From assembly GCA_029261875.1 (NCBI GenBank), contig JAJDAL010000040.1, forward strand, positions 62,001 through 126,000: a stretch of 64,000 nucleotides of DNA, in the 5' to 3' direction. Positions 35,772 to 44,151 of the stretch are shown in pieces (position 1 is the stretch's first letter; each line of letters begins with the position of its first letter). The DNA comes from Deltaproteobacteria bacterium (GTDB lineage: Bacteria > Myxococcota_A > UBA9160 > JAJDAL01). The notes under the pieces were generated by a model. The model did no database searches. It was not told where the DNA came from and worked only from the letters and a program-made list of their open reading frames with translations. The translations under genes and the position numbers were made by a program.

Positions 35772-36247
35772 GGGAGAACGGCGTCCGGAGGCGGGTCTCC
35801 TTGATTCTGCAAAACCATCGCGTACATGGCTTGCATTGAGTGCGCTTCCTCGACGTGAATCACCTTGCCTGTGTCGTCGAGCAACTCGAGTCCCTGATCG
35901 ATGGTGAAGATCACCAACGTGGGCCCGTCGTTGTCCTCCGACACGCTGAGTGTGTGAACGGATCCCGGAGGCTCGTAGATGTACGAACCGGCCTCGGCAA
36001 CCCAGTCGTACTCTTTGTAGAACCAGCGGCCTTGAATCGTATACGCGTGGACTTCACCGCGATGACGATGGCGGGGAAGCACCGTCCCCGGCGCGAAGCG
36101 TGTCATCAGGGTGTAGTTTCCCGAATCGCCCCCGACGCGAAGCATGCGGATCTCGATTCCCGGAGCCATCGTTGCCCACGCCAGGGATTCCAGGGGAACG
36201 ACGCTGGAATCCGGCGGAGTTTCATTCGGTTGGGCGGTCTCGCTCAT
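35768..36247 (-). CDS. Cupin-fold protein, acetylacetone-dioxygenase-like
   Basis: A 159-residue single-domain cupin. 'TVLPRHRHRGEVHAYTIQG' holds the first metal motif (His, His, Glu, His) and 'PGSVHTLSV' the last His. The spacing resembles the 2,4-dihydroxyacetophenone/acetylacetone dioxygenase group, iron enzymes that cleave C-C bonds. Substrate is unknown. It starts at ATG 36247 and its stop overlaps the Coq4-like start by four bases. Being coupled to Coq4 hints at a shared quinone or ring-containing substrate, which is inference. Confidence 0.75.
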   Translation of the reverse strand: MSETAQPNETPPDSSVVPLESLAWATMAPGIEIRMLRVGGDSGNYTLMTRFAPGTVLPRHRHRGEVHAYTIQGRWFYKEYDWVAEAGSYIYEPPGSVHTLSVSEDNDGPTLVIFTIDQGLELLDDTGKVIHVEEAHSMQAMYAMVLQNQGDPPPDAVLP

Positions 36248-36318
36248 GAAGGTTCCTCATCCCGATCGCGCTGCCGAGAAGCCTACACGGAAATCTCGGG
36301 GCCTGCACCGAAGCCCCG

Positions 36319-36714
36319 TTATTCGAAGATGGCGAGTAGATTTCCCCGAGTGGACTCGGCGCGAAACGGCAGGCGGTAGGGCTCGAAAACCATGGCCATC
36401 CATACGGAGATCCCAAGTAACATCGCAGTCAGGAAGGCGACGCGACGTGGAGCGAAGCGCACCAGGACCCCCGCCAGCAGATGGGCCAAGAGCCACAAGA
36501 GCCCCGCGTAGGCGATCACCTGAAGGATCAGCAGCCCGACGACGAGCGCGATGGCACCGCCAAAACCTTCGCTCACCGCCAGATAGAGGTGGATCGCTCC
36601 AAACATGGCCAGCCGGACCAGCGGAACGACCCCCGTCAACATCAAGAAGAACGGGAGAGGCAAGACGAACATGGAACCGAGCCACAACCAATTGCGTGCC
36701 GCACGCCGAGTCAT
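36319..36714 (-). CDS. Small four-helix membrane protein of unknown function
   Basis: A 131-residue, strongly hydrophobic protein with about four membrane helices (residues about 8-30, 35-60, 62-85, 90-110) and positively charged loops. I recognise no family. ATG 36714 overlaps the stop of the epimerase gene (ATGA), so it is co-translated with that enzyme. Longer in-frame starts would run inside the epimerase gene and read as Arg-rich nonsense. Reasonable as a real gene because hydrophobic periodicity and codon bias match its neighbours. Confidence 0.6.
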   Translation of the reverse strand: MTRRAARNWLWLGSMFVLPLPFFLMLTGVVPLVRLAMFGAIHLYLAVSEGFGGAIALVVGLLILQVIAYAGLLWLLAHLLAGVLVRFAPRRVAFLTAMLLGISVWMAMVFEPYRLPFRAESTRGNLLAIFE

Positions 36715-37718
36715 CCCGCGGACGCCAACTTTCCGACGAAGCGCGCGTCGATGTGCCCGGCGCGATGAAGCCAGCGAATGGCGTCTCCCAAGGTCTCTTC
36801 GGTGGCGCGAAACTCGACACCCAGCGCTTTCGTCGTGCCGGTGTTGTCGCAGGGCACCGACATCGTGACGAACTGCGCGGCTTCGTGGGTCAGGGGGTAG
36901 TCGAAGGCCACTACCTGTTTGCCCCAATCGAGCAGTCTCCCTACGCCGCGCAACGCCGCGGGCGGAATTCGCAGTCGGCGCACGCGTCGCCCGGTCAGAC
37001 GCTCCACCAATGCCGCCTCCTCCATCCATGTGAGGAAATGGCCGCCGGCCATGAAACGCCGCGGTCCCTTCCCAGGCTCCAGAGCCGCGGCAATCACCTT
37101 CGCCACGTCTCGAACGTCGACGCATGCGGTTCCACCCGTGGTATCGAACCAGGTAAAACGCAATCGATCCCGGAGCCCCTTGCTCGCTTCACCCAAGACC
37201 GGGTCCTCGGGTCCGTAGACACCGGCCGGATAGATCGTCACGACCGGGGCCCCTTCCGCTTGAAGAGAACGCACATAGCGTTCCCCCTCGGATTTCGAAA
37301 AACCATACGTGGTCTTCAAACTCACCACGGGATCGTCGACCCGGTGAATGCCATCGGGGGGCGGGAACATCGACGCAATGCTGGAGGTGTAGAGAATCGG
37401 ATCGAGGCCGCGCTCGCAGGCCTGACCCACGACGTTGCGAACACCCGCCACATTGGCCTCGAGAACGTCCGCCCCCCCGTACATGGTCGCTGCCATGTGG
37501 ACCGCGGCATCGCACCCTTCGAGCGCCTTGGCGACCGACGTGGCATCAGTCATATCGGCCTTTGCGACTTCGTGAATCTCGATTCCGCGCGGCTTCAGAA
37601 TCGCATCGACACGTTGGGGATTCCGGGCCATGACGCGAATCGTGTGTCCAGCCGCACCAAGGGCCGCGCAAGCATGCGAGCCGATGAAGCCCGTCGCTCC
37701 GCTCACCAGAATCCGCAT
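36711..37718 (-). CDS. NAD(P)-dependent epimerase/dehydratase-like (extended SDR)
   Basis: A 335-residue extended short-chain dehydrogenase. The Rossmann loop 'VSGATGFIGSHACAAL' starts the protein. The active site has Ser in 'YTSSIASM' and Tyr-x-x-x-Lys in 'TYGFSKSEGE', and 'IYPAGVYGPED' and 'DVRDVAKVIAAAL' follow, as in dihydroflavonol-reductase/3-beta-hydroxysteroid-dehydrogenase-like members. It probably reduces or oxidises a hydroxy-ketone rather than a nucleotide sugar. Start ATG 37718. The small membrane protein gene overlaps its stop. Confidence 0.85.
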   Translation of the reverse strand: MRILVSGATGFIGSHACAALGAAGHTIRVMARNPQRVDAILKPRGIEIHEVAKADMTDATSVAKALEGCDAAVHMAATMYGGADVLEANVAGVRNVVGQACERGLDPILYTSSIASMFPPPDGIHRVDDPVVSLKTTYGFSKSEGERYVRSLQAEGAPVVTIYPAGVYGPEDPVLGEASKGLRDRLRFTWFDTTGGTACVDVRDVAKVIAAALEPGKGPRRFMAGGHFLTWMEEAALVERLTGRRVRRLRIPPAALRGVGRLLDWGKQVVAFDYPLTHEAAQFVTMSVPCDNTGTTKALGVEFRATEETLGDAIRWLHRAGHIDARFVGKLASAG

Positions 37719-37722
37719 GGAA

Positions 37723-39099
37723 CTAGAGTGCGTCCGGTTGCGCGTCGGGCGCAGCCTCGGCCGTGGGACCGCCGGTTTTGGCGCCGAGCTCCGTGAACAG
37801 GTCCACCACGGCGAAGTCCCCTTGGCTGATCGAAATGTCGAGGGGAGTTCGGTTGGTGCTATCGCGCGCTTCGGGGTCGGCTCCCCGTGCCATCAATTCG
37901 CGAATCACTCCCTTGCGTGCGCCCAGGGCCGCCGAGTGGAGTGGCGTCACCTTCGTATTGTTGCGCGCATTCACATCCGCACCCGCCTCGATCAGCACGA
38001 CGACGACGGAGGTCTTTCCCGAATAACTCGCCAAATGGAGCGGTGTCTGGAGAAACCCATCCGTCGACGCGACATCGGCACCGCGCTCGATCAAGAATTT
38101 CACCATGTCCGCGTGCCCCAAGAAACTCGCCGCATGGAGCGGCGTCGATCCGCCTTTGTCCTTGGCTTGAAGCTCGGCGCCGTGTTCGAGAAGGATCGTT
38201 GCGCTTCCGATGCGGCCCCCCGCGGCGGCGAGATGCAGCGCCGTATAGCCGGTTGCGCCGACGGAGTTGACCTCCACGCCATTGCCGAGCAGCGCCGTCA
38301 CATTGATGTCGTTGCCGGTGAACGACGCCCGCTGCAATGCCGCGACCCCGTGGATCTTTTCGTAGATCCCCAAGCTGATCTCGCCCCGGACCGGAAGGCC
38401 CGCGCTGCGCTCGAACGCCTTCACCGCGTCGATGGTCTTCTTGCCCGCGAAACCGTCGGTCGGCCCCACGTCGTAGTCGAGGATCTTGAGGCGCGCCTGA
38501 ATCTCACGCACGAGCTGGGGGTCGTGCGCGGGCTTCTTGGGTTTCGAAGGGCGCGTCTCGGACGGAACATCGGGAACCGTTTCTGGAGCGACCACGGTTT
38601 CGGGTTGCGGGGCGGGCGTGACGCCGCCGCGCTTGCGTTGCGCTCGTTCGAGCAGCGAAACCACCACCGTGTGGTCCTTCTGCTTCGCCAAATCGATCGG
38701 TGTGGCGCCGTCCTTGCGCGGCTTGTCGGGAGGCAGCCCCACCTCGAGGAAAAGCTCCACCAATTCCCGGTGGCCGCGCAGGGCCGCGATGTGGATCAAG
38801 GTGTTTCCGTTGGGCGCTTCGAAATCGAGCCGGGCTCCGCGGTTGAGCAGGAAGACAACCACGTCCCGGTGCCCACCGTAGGTCGCCACTTCGACCGGCA
38901 ACCCGCCGTATTCATCGGGTTGGTTCGCGCTGGCGCCAGAGGAAATGAGCCAGCGAACGGTGTCCAGATCTCCGGCAGCGGCCGCGTCGTGGAGGGGGGC
39001 GGCGGAGACCGGTACTGCGGCAATCGACAGCAACCCCACAGCGAGAATACGAATGAAAACCGACACGGCGGGAGTATAGGGAATCGAATTTCGAAGCAT
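37723..39099 (-). CDS. Exported ankyrin-repeat protein with embedded peptidoglycan-binding domain
   Basis: A 458-residue protein with a signal peptide ('ILAVGLLSIAAVPVSA'). Residues about 35-140 hold three ankyrin repeats, a Pro/Glu-rich linker follows, and residues about 190-245 ('IQARLKILDYDVGPTDGFAG', 'KTIDAVKAFERSAGLPV') form a PG_binding_1 domain. Residues about 250-435 hold five more ankyrin repeats ('GYTALHLAAAGG', 'GSTPLHAASFLGH'). The split ankyrin arrangement around a peptidoglycan-binding unit is unusual and points to a periplasmic scaffold at the cell wall. ATG 39099 was chosen; an in-frame GTG at 39111 is possible and neither has a clear ribosome-binding site. The ketopantoate-reductase-like gene ends 24 bases upstream. 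Confidence 0.8.
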   Translation of the reverse strand: MLRNSIPYTPAVSVFIRILAVGLLSIAAVPVSAAPLHDAAAAGDLDTVRWLISSGASANQPDEYGGLPVEVATYGGHRDVVVFLLNRGARLDFEAPNGNTLIHIAALRGHRELVELFLEVGLPPDKPRKDGATPIDLAKQKDHTVVVSLLERAQRKRGGVTPAPQPETVVAPETVPDVPSETRPSKPKKPAHDPQLVREIQARLKILDYDVGPTDGFAGKKTIDAVKAFERSAGLPVRGEISLGIYEKIHGVAALQRASFTGNDINVTALLGNGVEVNSVGATGYTALHLAAAGGRIGSATILLEHGAELQAKDKGGSTPLHAASFLGHADMVKFLIERGADVASTDGFLQTPLHLASYSGKTSVVVVLIEAGADVNARNNTKVTPLHSAALGARKGVIRELMARGADPEARDSTNRTPLDISISQGDFAVVDLFTELGAKTGGPTAEAAPDAQPDAL

Positions 39100-39123
39100 G
39101 CTGGGGCGCACTCGCTCGGGTTC

Positions 39124-40062
39124 TCAGATTTGGCTCGTCGCCCGGACCAAGTCGCGCAAGGCGGCGTTGACGGGCGTGGGCACACCGCGTTCGACCCCCA
39201 GCCGCGCAATCGCGCCCGATAGCGCGTCGATCTCCGTCGGCCGACCGGCGCGAATGTCTTGCAACATCGAAGACTCGTGGCGAGCGGTCGGGGGCAACTG
39301 TTCGTCGTAGAAGGAGCGCAGATATTCACTCGGGTCGCTCCAATGGGTGCGAAACCCGCAGGCCTGCATCACAGCGAAAATCTCGTGGACCACGGAGTCC
39401 ATGATTCGGCGATACGCCGTAACCTCACCCAACCTCCCGTAGGGAACTCCGCACAGCGCCCCCAGCGGATTCAGCGCGCAGTTGTAGAGGATCTTTGCCC
39501 ACAGGTCTCGGGCGATGTCCGAGGACACCTCACAGGGAATGCCGCCGCGTTGCACGCGTTCTGCCAGCTCCGAAAGCGCGTCGAGGGGGGCGCCGTAAAG
39601 ACTTCCGAGTCGAATCGCATCCGCGTGCACGGTGATGTCGACTTGAAATGGAGCGGTGCGCCGAAAGCCGGTAATGACCCGCGCGTTGAAGACCCGTTCG
39701 GCTGGAATCTGCGCCGCGAAGACCTCCGCACTGCCCCAGCCATTGTGGACGAGAACGACTCGAGGCGACACAGCGAAACTCGACCAGATGCGTGCCAGAT
39801 CCCGGGCAACCGCACGGGCGCTGAACGTCTTGGTACACACCAGTATGAAATCGAGGGGAGCGGCCGCCAGATCCGCGATCGAGGGGACCTGCTGGAAACG
39901 ATCGGCAGCGAAGCTCTGATCGCCGAAGATCCCCCGTCTTTCCAGCCCCAAGGGCTCCACGGGTTGCGAGCGGACGACGAAGCAAACCGACTCGCCGGCG
40001 GTCAGCAGACAACTGCCGAGTCCGAGCCCAACGGCACCCGCACCGATGATCGCGGTATTCAA
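39124..40062 (-). CDS. Ketopantoate reductase family protein (ApbA/PanE)
   Basis: A 312-residue NADP-dependent 2-dehydropantoate 2-reductase-like enzyme. 'AIIGAGAVGLGLGSCLL' is the nucleotide loop, 'ILVCTKTFSARAV' holds the conserved catalytic Lys, 'LVHNGWGSAE' is the Asn-Gly region, and 'DLWAKILYNCALNPLGAL' with 'HESSMLQDIRAGRPTEID' are C-terminal substrate-pocket motifs. The usual activity is reduction of ketopantoate to pantoate for coenzyme A, but many paralogues act on other 2-oxo acids and no pantothenate gene is adjacent. The start is TTG 40062 shortly after GGGGAGGGGTGA. The same strand holds a 32-aa membrane ORF upstream, separated by a strong hairpin. Confidence 0.8.
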   Translation of the reverse strand: MNTAIIGAGAVGLGLGSCLLTAGESVCFVVRSQPVEPLGLERRGIFGDQSFAADRFQQVPSIADLAAAPLDFILVCTKTFSARAVARDLARIWSSFAVSPRVVLVHNGWGSAEVFAAQIPAERVFNARVITGFRRTAPFQVDITVHADAIRLGSLYGAPLDALSELAERVQRGGIPCEVSSDIARDLWAKILYNCALNPLGALCGVPYGRLGEVTAYRRIMDSVVHEIFAVMQACGFRTHWSDPSEYLRSFYDEQLPPTARHESSMLQDIRAGRPTEIDALSGAIARLGVERGVPTPVNAALRDLVRATSQI

Positions 40063-40111
40063 TCACCCCTCCCCGGTCTGGCGAGGGATGTTACACGGCA
40101 ATCGAAAACCG

Positions 40112-40145
40112 GGTCGGGGACGTTTCCACGGGAACGTCCCCGACC
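40112..40145 (-). terminator. Long near-perfect palindrome, probable terminator
   Basis: A 34-base inverted repeat with arms GGTCGGGGACGTTTCC and GGGAACGTCCCCGACC (15 of 16 pairs, one a T-G wobble) and only two bases between the arms. On the minus strand it follows the 32-aa ORF by 18 bases and is followed by GGTTTTCG, a short T-run, so it reads as a rho-independent terminator in that direction. The G-C-rich symmetrical form could also be a repeated extragenic palindrome. Confidence 0.55.
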
Positions 40146-40163
40146 TTTGGCTCTAGGTGGGGA

Positions 40164-40262
40164 TCAGTGAACGCGCCGCGTGTGCGGTCGCATCATCCAG
40201 ACGCCGAGTACGGCGGCCGAAAAACCAATCCCAACCATGATCGTCAAGAGCAGAGCCCACAT
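40164..40262 (-). CDS. Putative 32-residue single-helix membrane peptide
   Basis: A short ORF, ATG at 40262 to TGA at 40164, encoding a hydrophobic helix ('WALLLTIMVGIGFSAAVLG') and a basic tail 'MMRPHTRRVH'. A GGGAG motif lies seven bases before the ATG, and a strong terminator-like hairpin lies just beyond the stop. The peptide pattern (one helix then positive charges, inside-positive) is sensible. It is the only candidate gene in the 449 bases between the reductase and the dehydrogenase. No family is recognised, and short length keeps confidence modest. Confidence 0.4.
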   Translation of the reverse strand: MWALLLTIMVGIGFSAAVLGVWMMRPHTRRVH

Positions 40263-40459
40263 ACCAAAACTCCCGGCATCGCTCGCCAGAGCGAGTCGAC
40301 GCGCAGCGCACGCAAGGGTGCGCAACTTCGTTCAGGGGAATCAGCGTGGGTTGTGCGGCGGCTCAGTTTCCATTGGGAAGACCTCCCGGAATCCCCGCAT
40401 TCTACACCGTACGGTGGCACCCGGTAAAGCGAGCAACGGCGGCGGATACCGATAACGCA

Positions 40460-40488
40460 TTGAATCAAAAGGGTAAATCTCATATCTA
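40460..40488 (+). promoter_or_regulatory. Sigma70-type promoter of the beta-hydroxyacid dehydrogenase gene
   Basis: TTGAAT (40460-40465), exact 17-base spacer, TATCTA (40483-40488), with an AT-rich surround. The predicted transcript would begin near 40495, leaving about 17 bases before ATG 40512, which has no obvious ribosome-binding site. Confidence 0.5.
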
Positions 40489-40511
40489 CCGGCCTTGCTA
40501 CTCTGCTTTTC

Positions 40512-41393
40512 ATGGGCGAAACGCTGGCATTTCTGGGATTGGGCGTCATGGGATTTCCCATGGCGGGACACCTGCAGAAGCAGGGCCATACCGTCTGCGT
40601 GTGGAACCGGACCGCGGAAAAAGCAAAGCGTTGGGTCGACGCATACGGCGGGGTCGCGGCCGATTCCGCCGCCCTTGCGGCAGCGGACGCTCGGGTGGTG
40701 TTGTGTTGCCTCGGAAACGACGACGACGTCCGCGCCGTCCTGGAAGGCCCAACCGGCGCGCTCTCGGCCATGGGCCGAGACACGCTGCTGGTCGATCACA
40801 CGACGACGTCCGCGAATCTGGCCGTCGAACTCGACGCAGCCGCGCGCCAACGCGGCGTTGGTTTCCTCGACGCCCCCGTATCCGGCGGTCAAGCCGGTGC
40901 CGAGAACGGCGCCCTCACGGTGATGGTGGGCGGGGAAGCCGCACATTTCGAACGCGCGACCCCGTTGATGGAAAACTACGCGCGCTGCGTGCGCCACATG
41001 GGTCCGGCGGGAAGTGGCCAGAAGACCAAGATGGTGAATCAGATCTGCATCGCCGGTGTCCTGCAAGGACTCGCGGAAGGCCTCGCCTTCGCACGTGCAG
41101 CCGGGCTCGACCCGGCCGCCGTGGTGGACGTCATCTCCAAAGGCGCCGCGCAATCCTGGCAGATGGAAAATCGGCACGAGACCATGATCGCGGGAGAGTT
41201 CGACTTCGGTTTTGCGGTCGAGTGGATGCGCAAAGATCTGGGCTTTGCGCTCGCCGAGGCGCGCCGCAATGGAACCCCGCTGCCCCTGACTTCGCTCGTC
41301 GACGAATTCTACGCCGAAGTCGAGGCCCTGGGAGGAAAACGCTGGGACACTTCCAGCCTGATCGCGCGCCTCACCCCCGAGGACGCCAGCTGA
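40512..41393 (+). CDS. 3-Hydroxyisobutyrate dehydrogenase-like beta-hydroxyacid dehydrogenase
   Basis: A 293-residue NAD(P)-dependent enzyme. 'FLGLGVMGFPMAGHL' (residues 7-21) binds the dinucleotide, 'DHTTTSANLA' and 'FLDAPVSGGQAGAENG' bind substrate, and 'GQKTKMVNQ' contains catalytic Lys173 and Asn176. The family includes 3-hydroxyisobutyrate, tartronate-semialdehyde and glyoxylate reductases. The residues seen do not decide between them. Start ATG 40512 sits close behind a good promoter. It is alone on its transcript; the next gene is convergent 16 bases away. Confidence 0.9.
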   Translation: MGETLAFLGLGVMGFPMAGHLQKQGHTVCVWNRTAEKAKRWVDAYGGVAADSAALAAADARVVLCCLGNDDDVRAVLEGPTGALSAMGRDTLLVDHTTTSANLAVELDAAARQRGVGFLDAPVSGGQAGAENGALTVMVGGEAAHFERATPLMENYARCVRHMGPAGSGQKTKMVNQICIAGVLQGLAEGLAFARAAGLDPAAVVDVISKGAAQSWQMENRHETMIAGEFDFGFAVEWMRKDLGFALAEARRNGTPLPLTSLVDEFYAEVEALGGKRWDTSSLIARLTPEDAS

Positions 41394-41409
41394 GACGGAA
41401 TTCCCCCAC

Positions 41410-42621
41410 CTAGGACGACACCACCGCCAGCTCGATCGTCGCGATCTCGCGCGAACAATTGAAGCGGATGGCAGGGCCCGCAACGCCGATTCCCCGATTC
41501 ACATACAAGACGGAACCGTTCTCGCGAAACAATCCGCGGTGAAAGGGCGTAATCAGCCGAGCCAGGTTGTAGCGCCCACCGGGTGTGGGAAGCGCGAGCT
41601 GCCCGCCGTGGGTGTGTCCTGCCAGAATCAATGGGAATTCCATTCGCGAAGCCTGCACGAACACTTCGGGTCGGTGGACGAGCAACACGACGGGACCGTC
41701 CACGGGCAGCTCCGCCCCCATGCGTTCGAGATCTTGCAGATGGACCCCCCGCGCGGTCCAATCGCGTCCGGGGTCGTCGACTCCCGCAACGTACAACGGC
41801 TCCGATAGGGGAAGCCGCGCCACGTTGCCGCGCAGCAATTGAACGTTCGGCGCATGGTCGCTCAAACCGCGCACTACTTCCTCGACTCCCGCGTAGGTAT
41901 CGTGATTGCCCAGAACCGCGAAAACCCCCAGCTTTGCCCGTAACCCGGCGAGCCCACGGGCGCCTTCCTCGATGAAGCGGGGGTCGAAATCGAACAGATC
42001 TCCGGTCAGGGCGATCACGTCGGCTTCCATGGCGTTGACGTCACGCACCAGGGACGCCAGGCGATCGCCCTCCATCCCATTCCCGATGTGAAAATCCGAA
42101 AGCTGGACGATGCGCAATCCGTGATGATCCGGATGCAATCCATCGATTCCAACGCGGGTGTGGGTCCGCTCCACGCGGTGCTGGCCCAGCGTAAAGCCCC
42201 AGACCAGCATGAAGGCCAGCGAGCCCACGACGAGAATGCTGGCCACGCGAAACAGCGCAAACGCTTCATCGGGACCGACACCGAGAAAGCCCAGCAAGCT
42301 CGCGATGGGAAAGAGCCCAATCCAGGCCGCGGAAACCGCGAGCCCCAGCAGCAAGGTGATGACCGCGCCCGTCATGTAGCCGCGCGCGAAACGCTTCGGC
42401 CAGCCGGGGCGATGTCGCATGCTGCGAATCGTGGGGACACTCACGAAGTTGGCGATCACCAGCACGGCGGCGATCCCCAATCCCAGCGGAAGTCCCGGGC
42501 CGTCGCGCCCGGCGATGACGACGAGCAACCAATGGGCAATCAGGGCCTGCATGAGTCCCAGCAAGACGGCGAGGGTGCCGACCACATTGCTGAAGAAGAG
42601 ACGTCGAAGGGCGGTGCGCAC
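41410..42621 (-). CDS. Membrane metallophosphoesterase, calcineurin-like (YkuE/YaeI type)
   Basis: A 403-residue protein with four N-terminal membrane helices (about residues 10-135), then a calcineurin-like phosphoesterase domain. The dimetal motifs are 'QLSDFHIG' (Asp-x-His), 'ALTGDLFD' (Gly-Asp), 'VLGNHDTY' (Gly-Asn-His-Asp) and 'LAGHTHGGQL' (Gly-His-x-His). YaeI/YkuE relatives are phosphodiesterases linked to envelope lipids such as UDP-diacylglucosamine or teichoic-acid lipids, but specificity is not readable here. The start is GTG 42621 with a weak ribosome-binding site, so a downstream start is possible. Confidence 0.85.
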   Translation of the reverse strand: MRTALRRLFFSNVVGTLAVLLGLMQALIAHWLLVVIAGRDGPGLPLGLGIAAVLVIANFVSVPTIRSMRHRPGWPKRFARGYMTGAVITLLLGLAVSAAWIGLFPIASLLGFLGVGPDEAFALFRVASILVVGSLAFMLVWGFTLGQHRVERTHTRVGIDGLHPDHHGLRIVQLSDFHIGNGMEGDRLASLVRDVNAMEADVIALTGDLFDFDPRFIEEGARGLAGLRAKLGVFAVLGNHDTYAGVEEVVRGLSDHAPNVQLLRGNVARLPLSEPLYVAGVDDPGRDWTARGVHLQDLERMGAELPVDGPVVLLVHRPEVFVQASRMEFPLILAGHTHGGQLALPTPGGRYNLARLITPFHRGLFRENGSVLYVNRGIGVAGPAIRFNCSREIATIELAVVSS

Positions 42622-42656
42622 GGTGGCGGGACTCTATGGCGTGACGATGCGCCGCG

Positions 42657-44045
42657 CTAGCAAGCCGGCCCTTCACACACCAGGGGACATTCCGGGCAGG
42701 TTGGCCCGGGAGCCGCGTTGAAGAGCGAAACCGCTTGGGTCAGATCTCCGCCCGACACGAATTGACCGCGATTGTCGAGATCGAAGGAAGCGCAGGGCTG
42801 ATCGCCGCTCGTCCCGCAATCCTTGCCCGCGCGATCGCGATTGAAGGACGCAAACAGTTCCGCCAGATCGACGCCCCCCACCAGGACGCCACCGGTTCCA
42901 AACTTCGCATCGCATTGGTTTCCGAATCCATCCGCATCGTCGTCGAGCTGCCCGCCGGTCGCGGTTTGAAAACTCGTGCGAACCGGTTCCTCTCGGGTCC
43001 CCAGGCGCGGATTCGGAATCAGTACGCAGTTGTCGCAACGGTCTCCGACGCCATCGTCATCGGTATCGGCAAACGGCAGGGCGGCCGTCGCGACCAAAGT
43101 GGGGAACGGGCGATCCGAAATCGTCGGGCAGTTGTCGCAGACATCCCCGCGGCCGTCGCCATCCGTATCCCGTTGGTCCGGATTCGGCGCATCGGGACAA
43201 TTGTCGTCGCAGAAAACGAAGCTGCCGTCCGGACACGGCGCGTCGCCTTGCAACCCGGAGAAATCCCCGTCATCCAGCACGCCGTCTGCGTCGCGGTCCG
43301 TGGCATCCGGAAGACCATCGGCGTTGGCACTGACGAGCAGTGCGATGGTGCCAAAAAAAGGCAGCGGCACGGAGAGACCGTTGATCGGTGCATCCCAGGT
43401 ATTTGCGAACCGATACACCCCGCCGCCGTCGATGCTGTAGGCGTACTGGAGCACGCTCAGATCGTCGTCGAAGACGATGCGCAGGATCACGTTGCTCGTG
43501 ATGGTGTTCGGGTCGAAGGTGTCACAAGCCACCAGAACGTCATTGATCAATACGGCCACCATCACCTGGTCGAGCCCCGCACAGGAACTGGGTTCGCCGG
43601 GCAAGAGGTTCGAACTGTGGGTAAAGATCAAGAAGGAATCCGCCAGAAAGGCCAGCGGAAGCGCACCGATCACGACGGACTGCCCCGGCTTCGGACGGTC
43701 CGGGCGCAGGCTCAAGTCGAATTCCCCGTTTCCAAATCCGCGCAGGAAGGCGTTTCCGATATCCGCGTTCAACAACAGGGAATCGAAAACCGCAGGCGGA
43801 GCGGAATCGGCGCCGTCGGCATCCGTCAGGAGCAGCGAGCCACCGGTTTCCGTGAGATTCGTACTGGAGAAATAATCTTGGTCCGGACCGATCGGAATGA
43901 CTCCGTCATCGAAATTGTCGAAGAACACGAAATCCGTTTGGGAGACCCGCAAGGCCTCCGCGGCAAATTCGAAGTGGCGCGCAGCCAAGGACGGGCCGGC
44001 GCCAAAGAGCAACGACAGCAGCAGAGCCAGGGGGATCCAGCGCAT
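42657..44045 (-). CDS. Secreted protein with TSP3 repeats and dockerin-like C-terminus
   Basis: A 462-residue exported protein with signal 'ALLLSLLFGAGPSLAAR'. Residues about 30-245 are a beta-rich jelly-roll-like domain I do not recognise. From about residue 247 it has thrombospondin-3 calcium repeats ('DRDADGVLDDGD', 'DTDGDGRGDVCDNC', 'DTDDDGVGDRCDNC'), more than its two relatives. It ends with the same Cys-rich module as the proteins at 14251 and 16413: 'FQTATGGQLDDDADG', 'VGGVDLAELFASFN', 'SGGDLTQAVSLFN' and 'EGPAC', here without the final Pro. Different N-terminal domains on one shared tail suggest the tail is a surface or matrix attachment unit. Confidence 0.7.
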   Translation of the reverse strand: MRWIPLALLLSLLFGAGPSLAARHFEFAAEALRVSQTDFVFFDNFDDGVIPIGPDQDYFSSTNLTETGGSLLLTDADGADSAPPAVFDSLLLNADIGNAFLRGFGNGEFDLSLRPDRPKPGQSVVIGALPLAFLADSFLIFTHSSNLLPGEPSSCAGLDQVMVAVLINDVLVACDTFDPNTITSNVILRIVFDDDLSVLQYAYSIDGGGVYRFANTWDAPINGLSVPLPFFGTIALLVSANADGLPDATDRDADGVLDDGDFSGLQGDAPCPDGSFVFCDDNCPDAPNPDQRDTDGDGRGDVCDNCPTISDRPFPTLVATAALPFADTDDDGVGDRCDNCVLIPNPRLGTREEPVRTSFQTATGGQLDDDADGFGNQCDAKFGTGGVLVGGVDLAELFASFNRDRAGKDCGTSGDQPCASFDLDNRGQFVSGGDLTQAVSLFNAAPGPTCPECPLVCEGPAC

Positions 44046-44151
44046 GGCCTCACAGGATACGGGAGCTTGCCTCCGGGATCATTACGAAACCGAACGAGCG
44101 CAAAAACAGCGTCCGGGCGCTCGAAGGCCCCCTGGAGCGCCGCTGGGTAGC

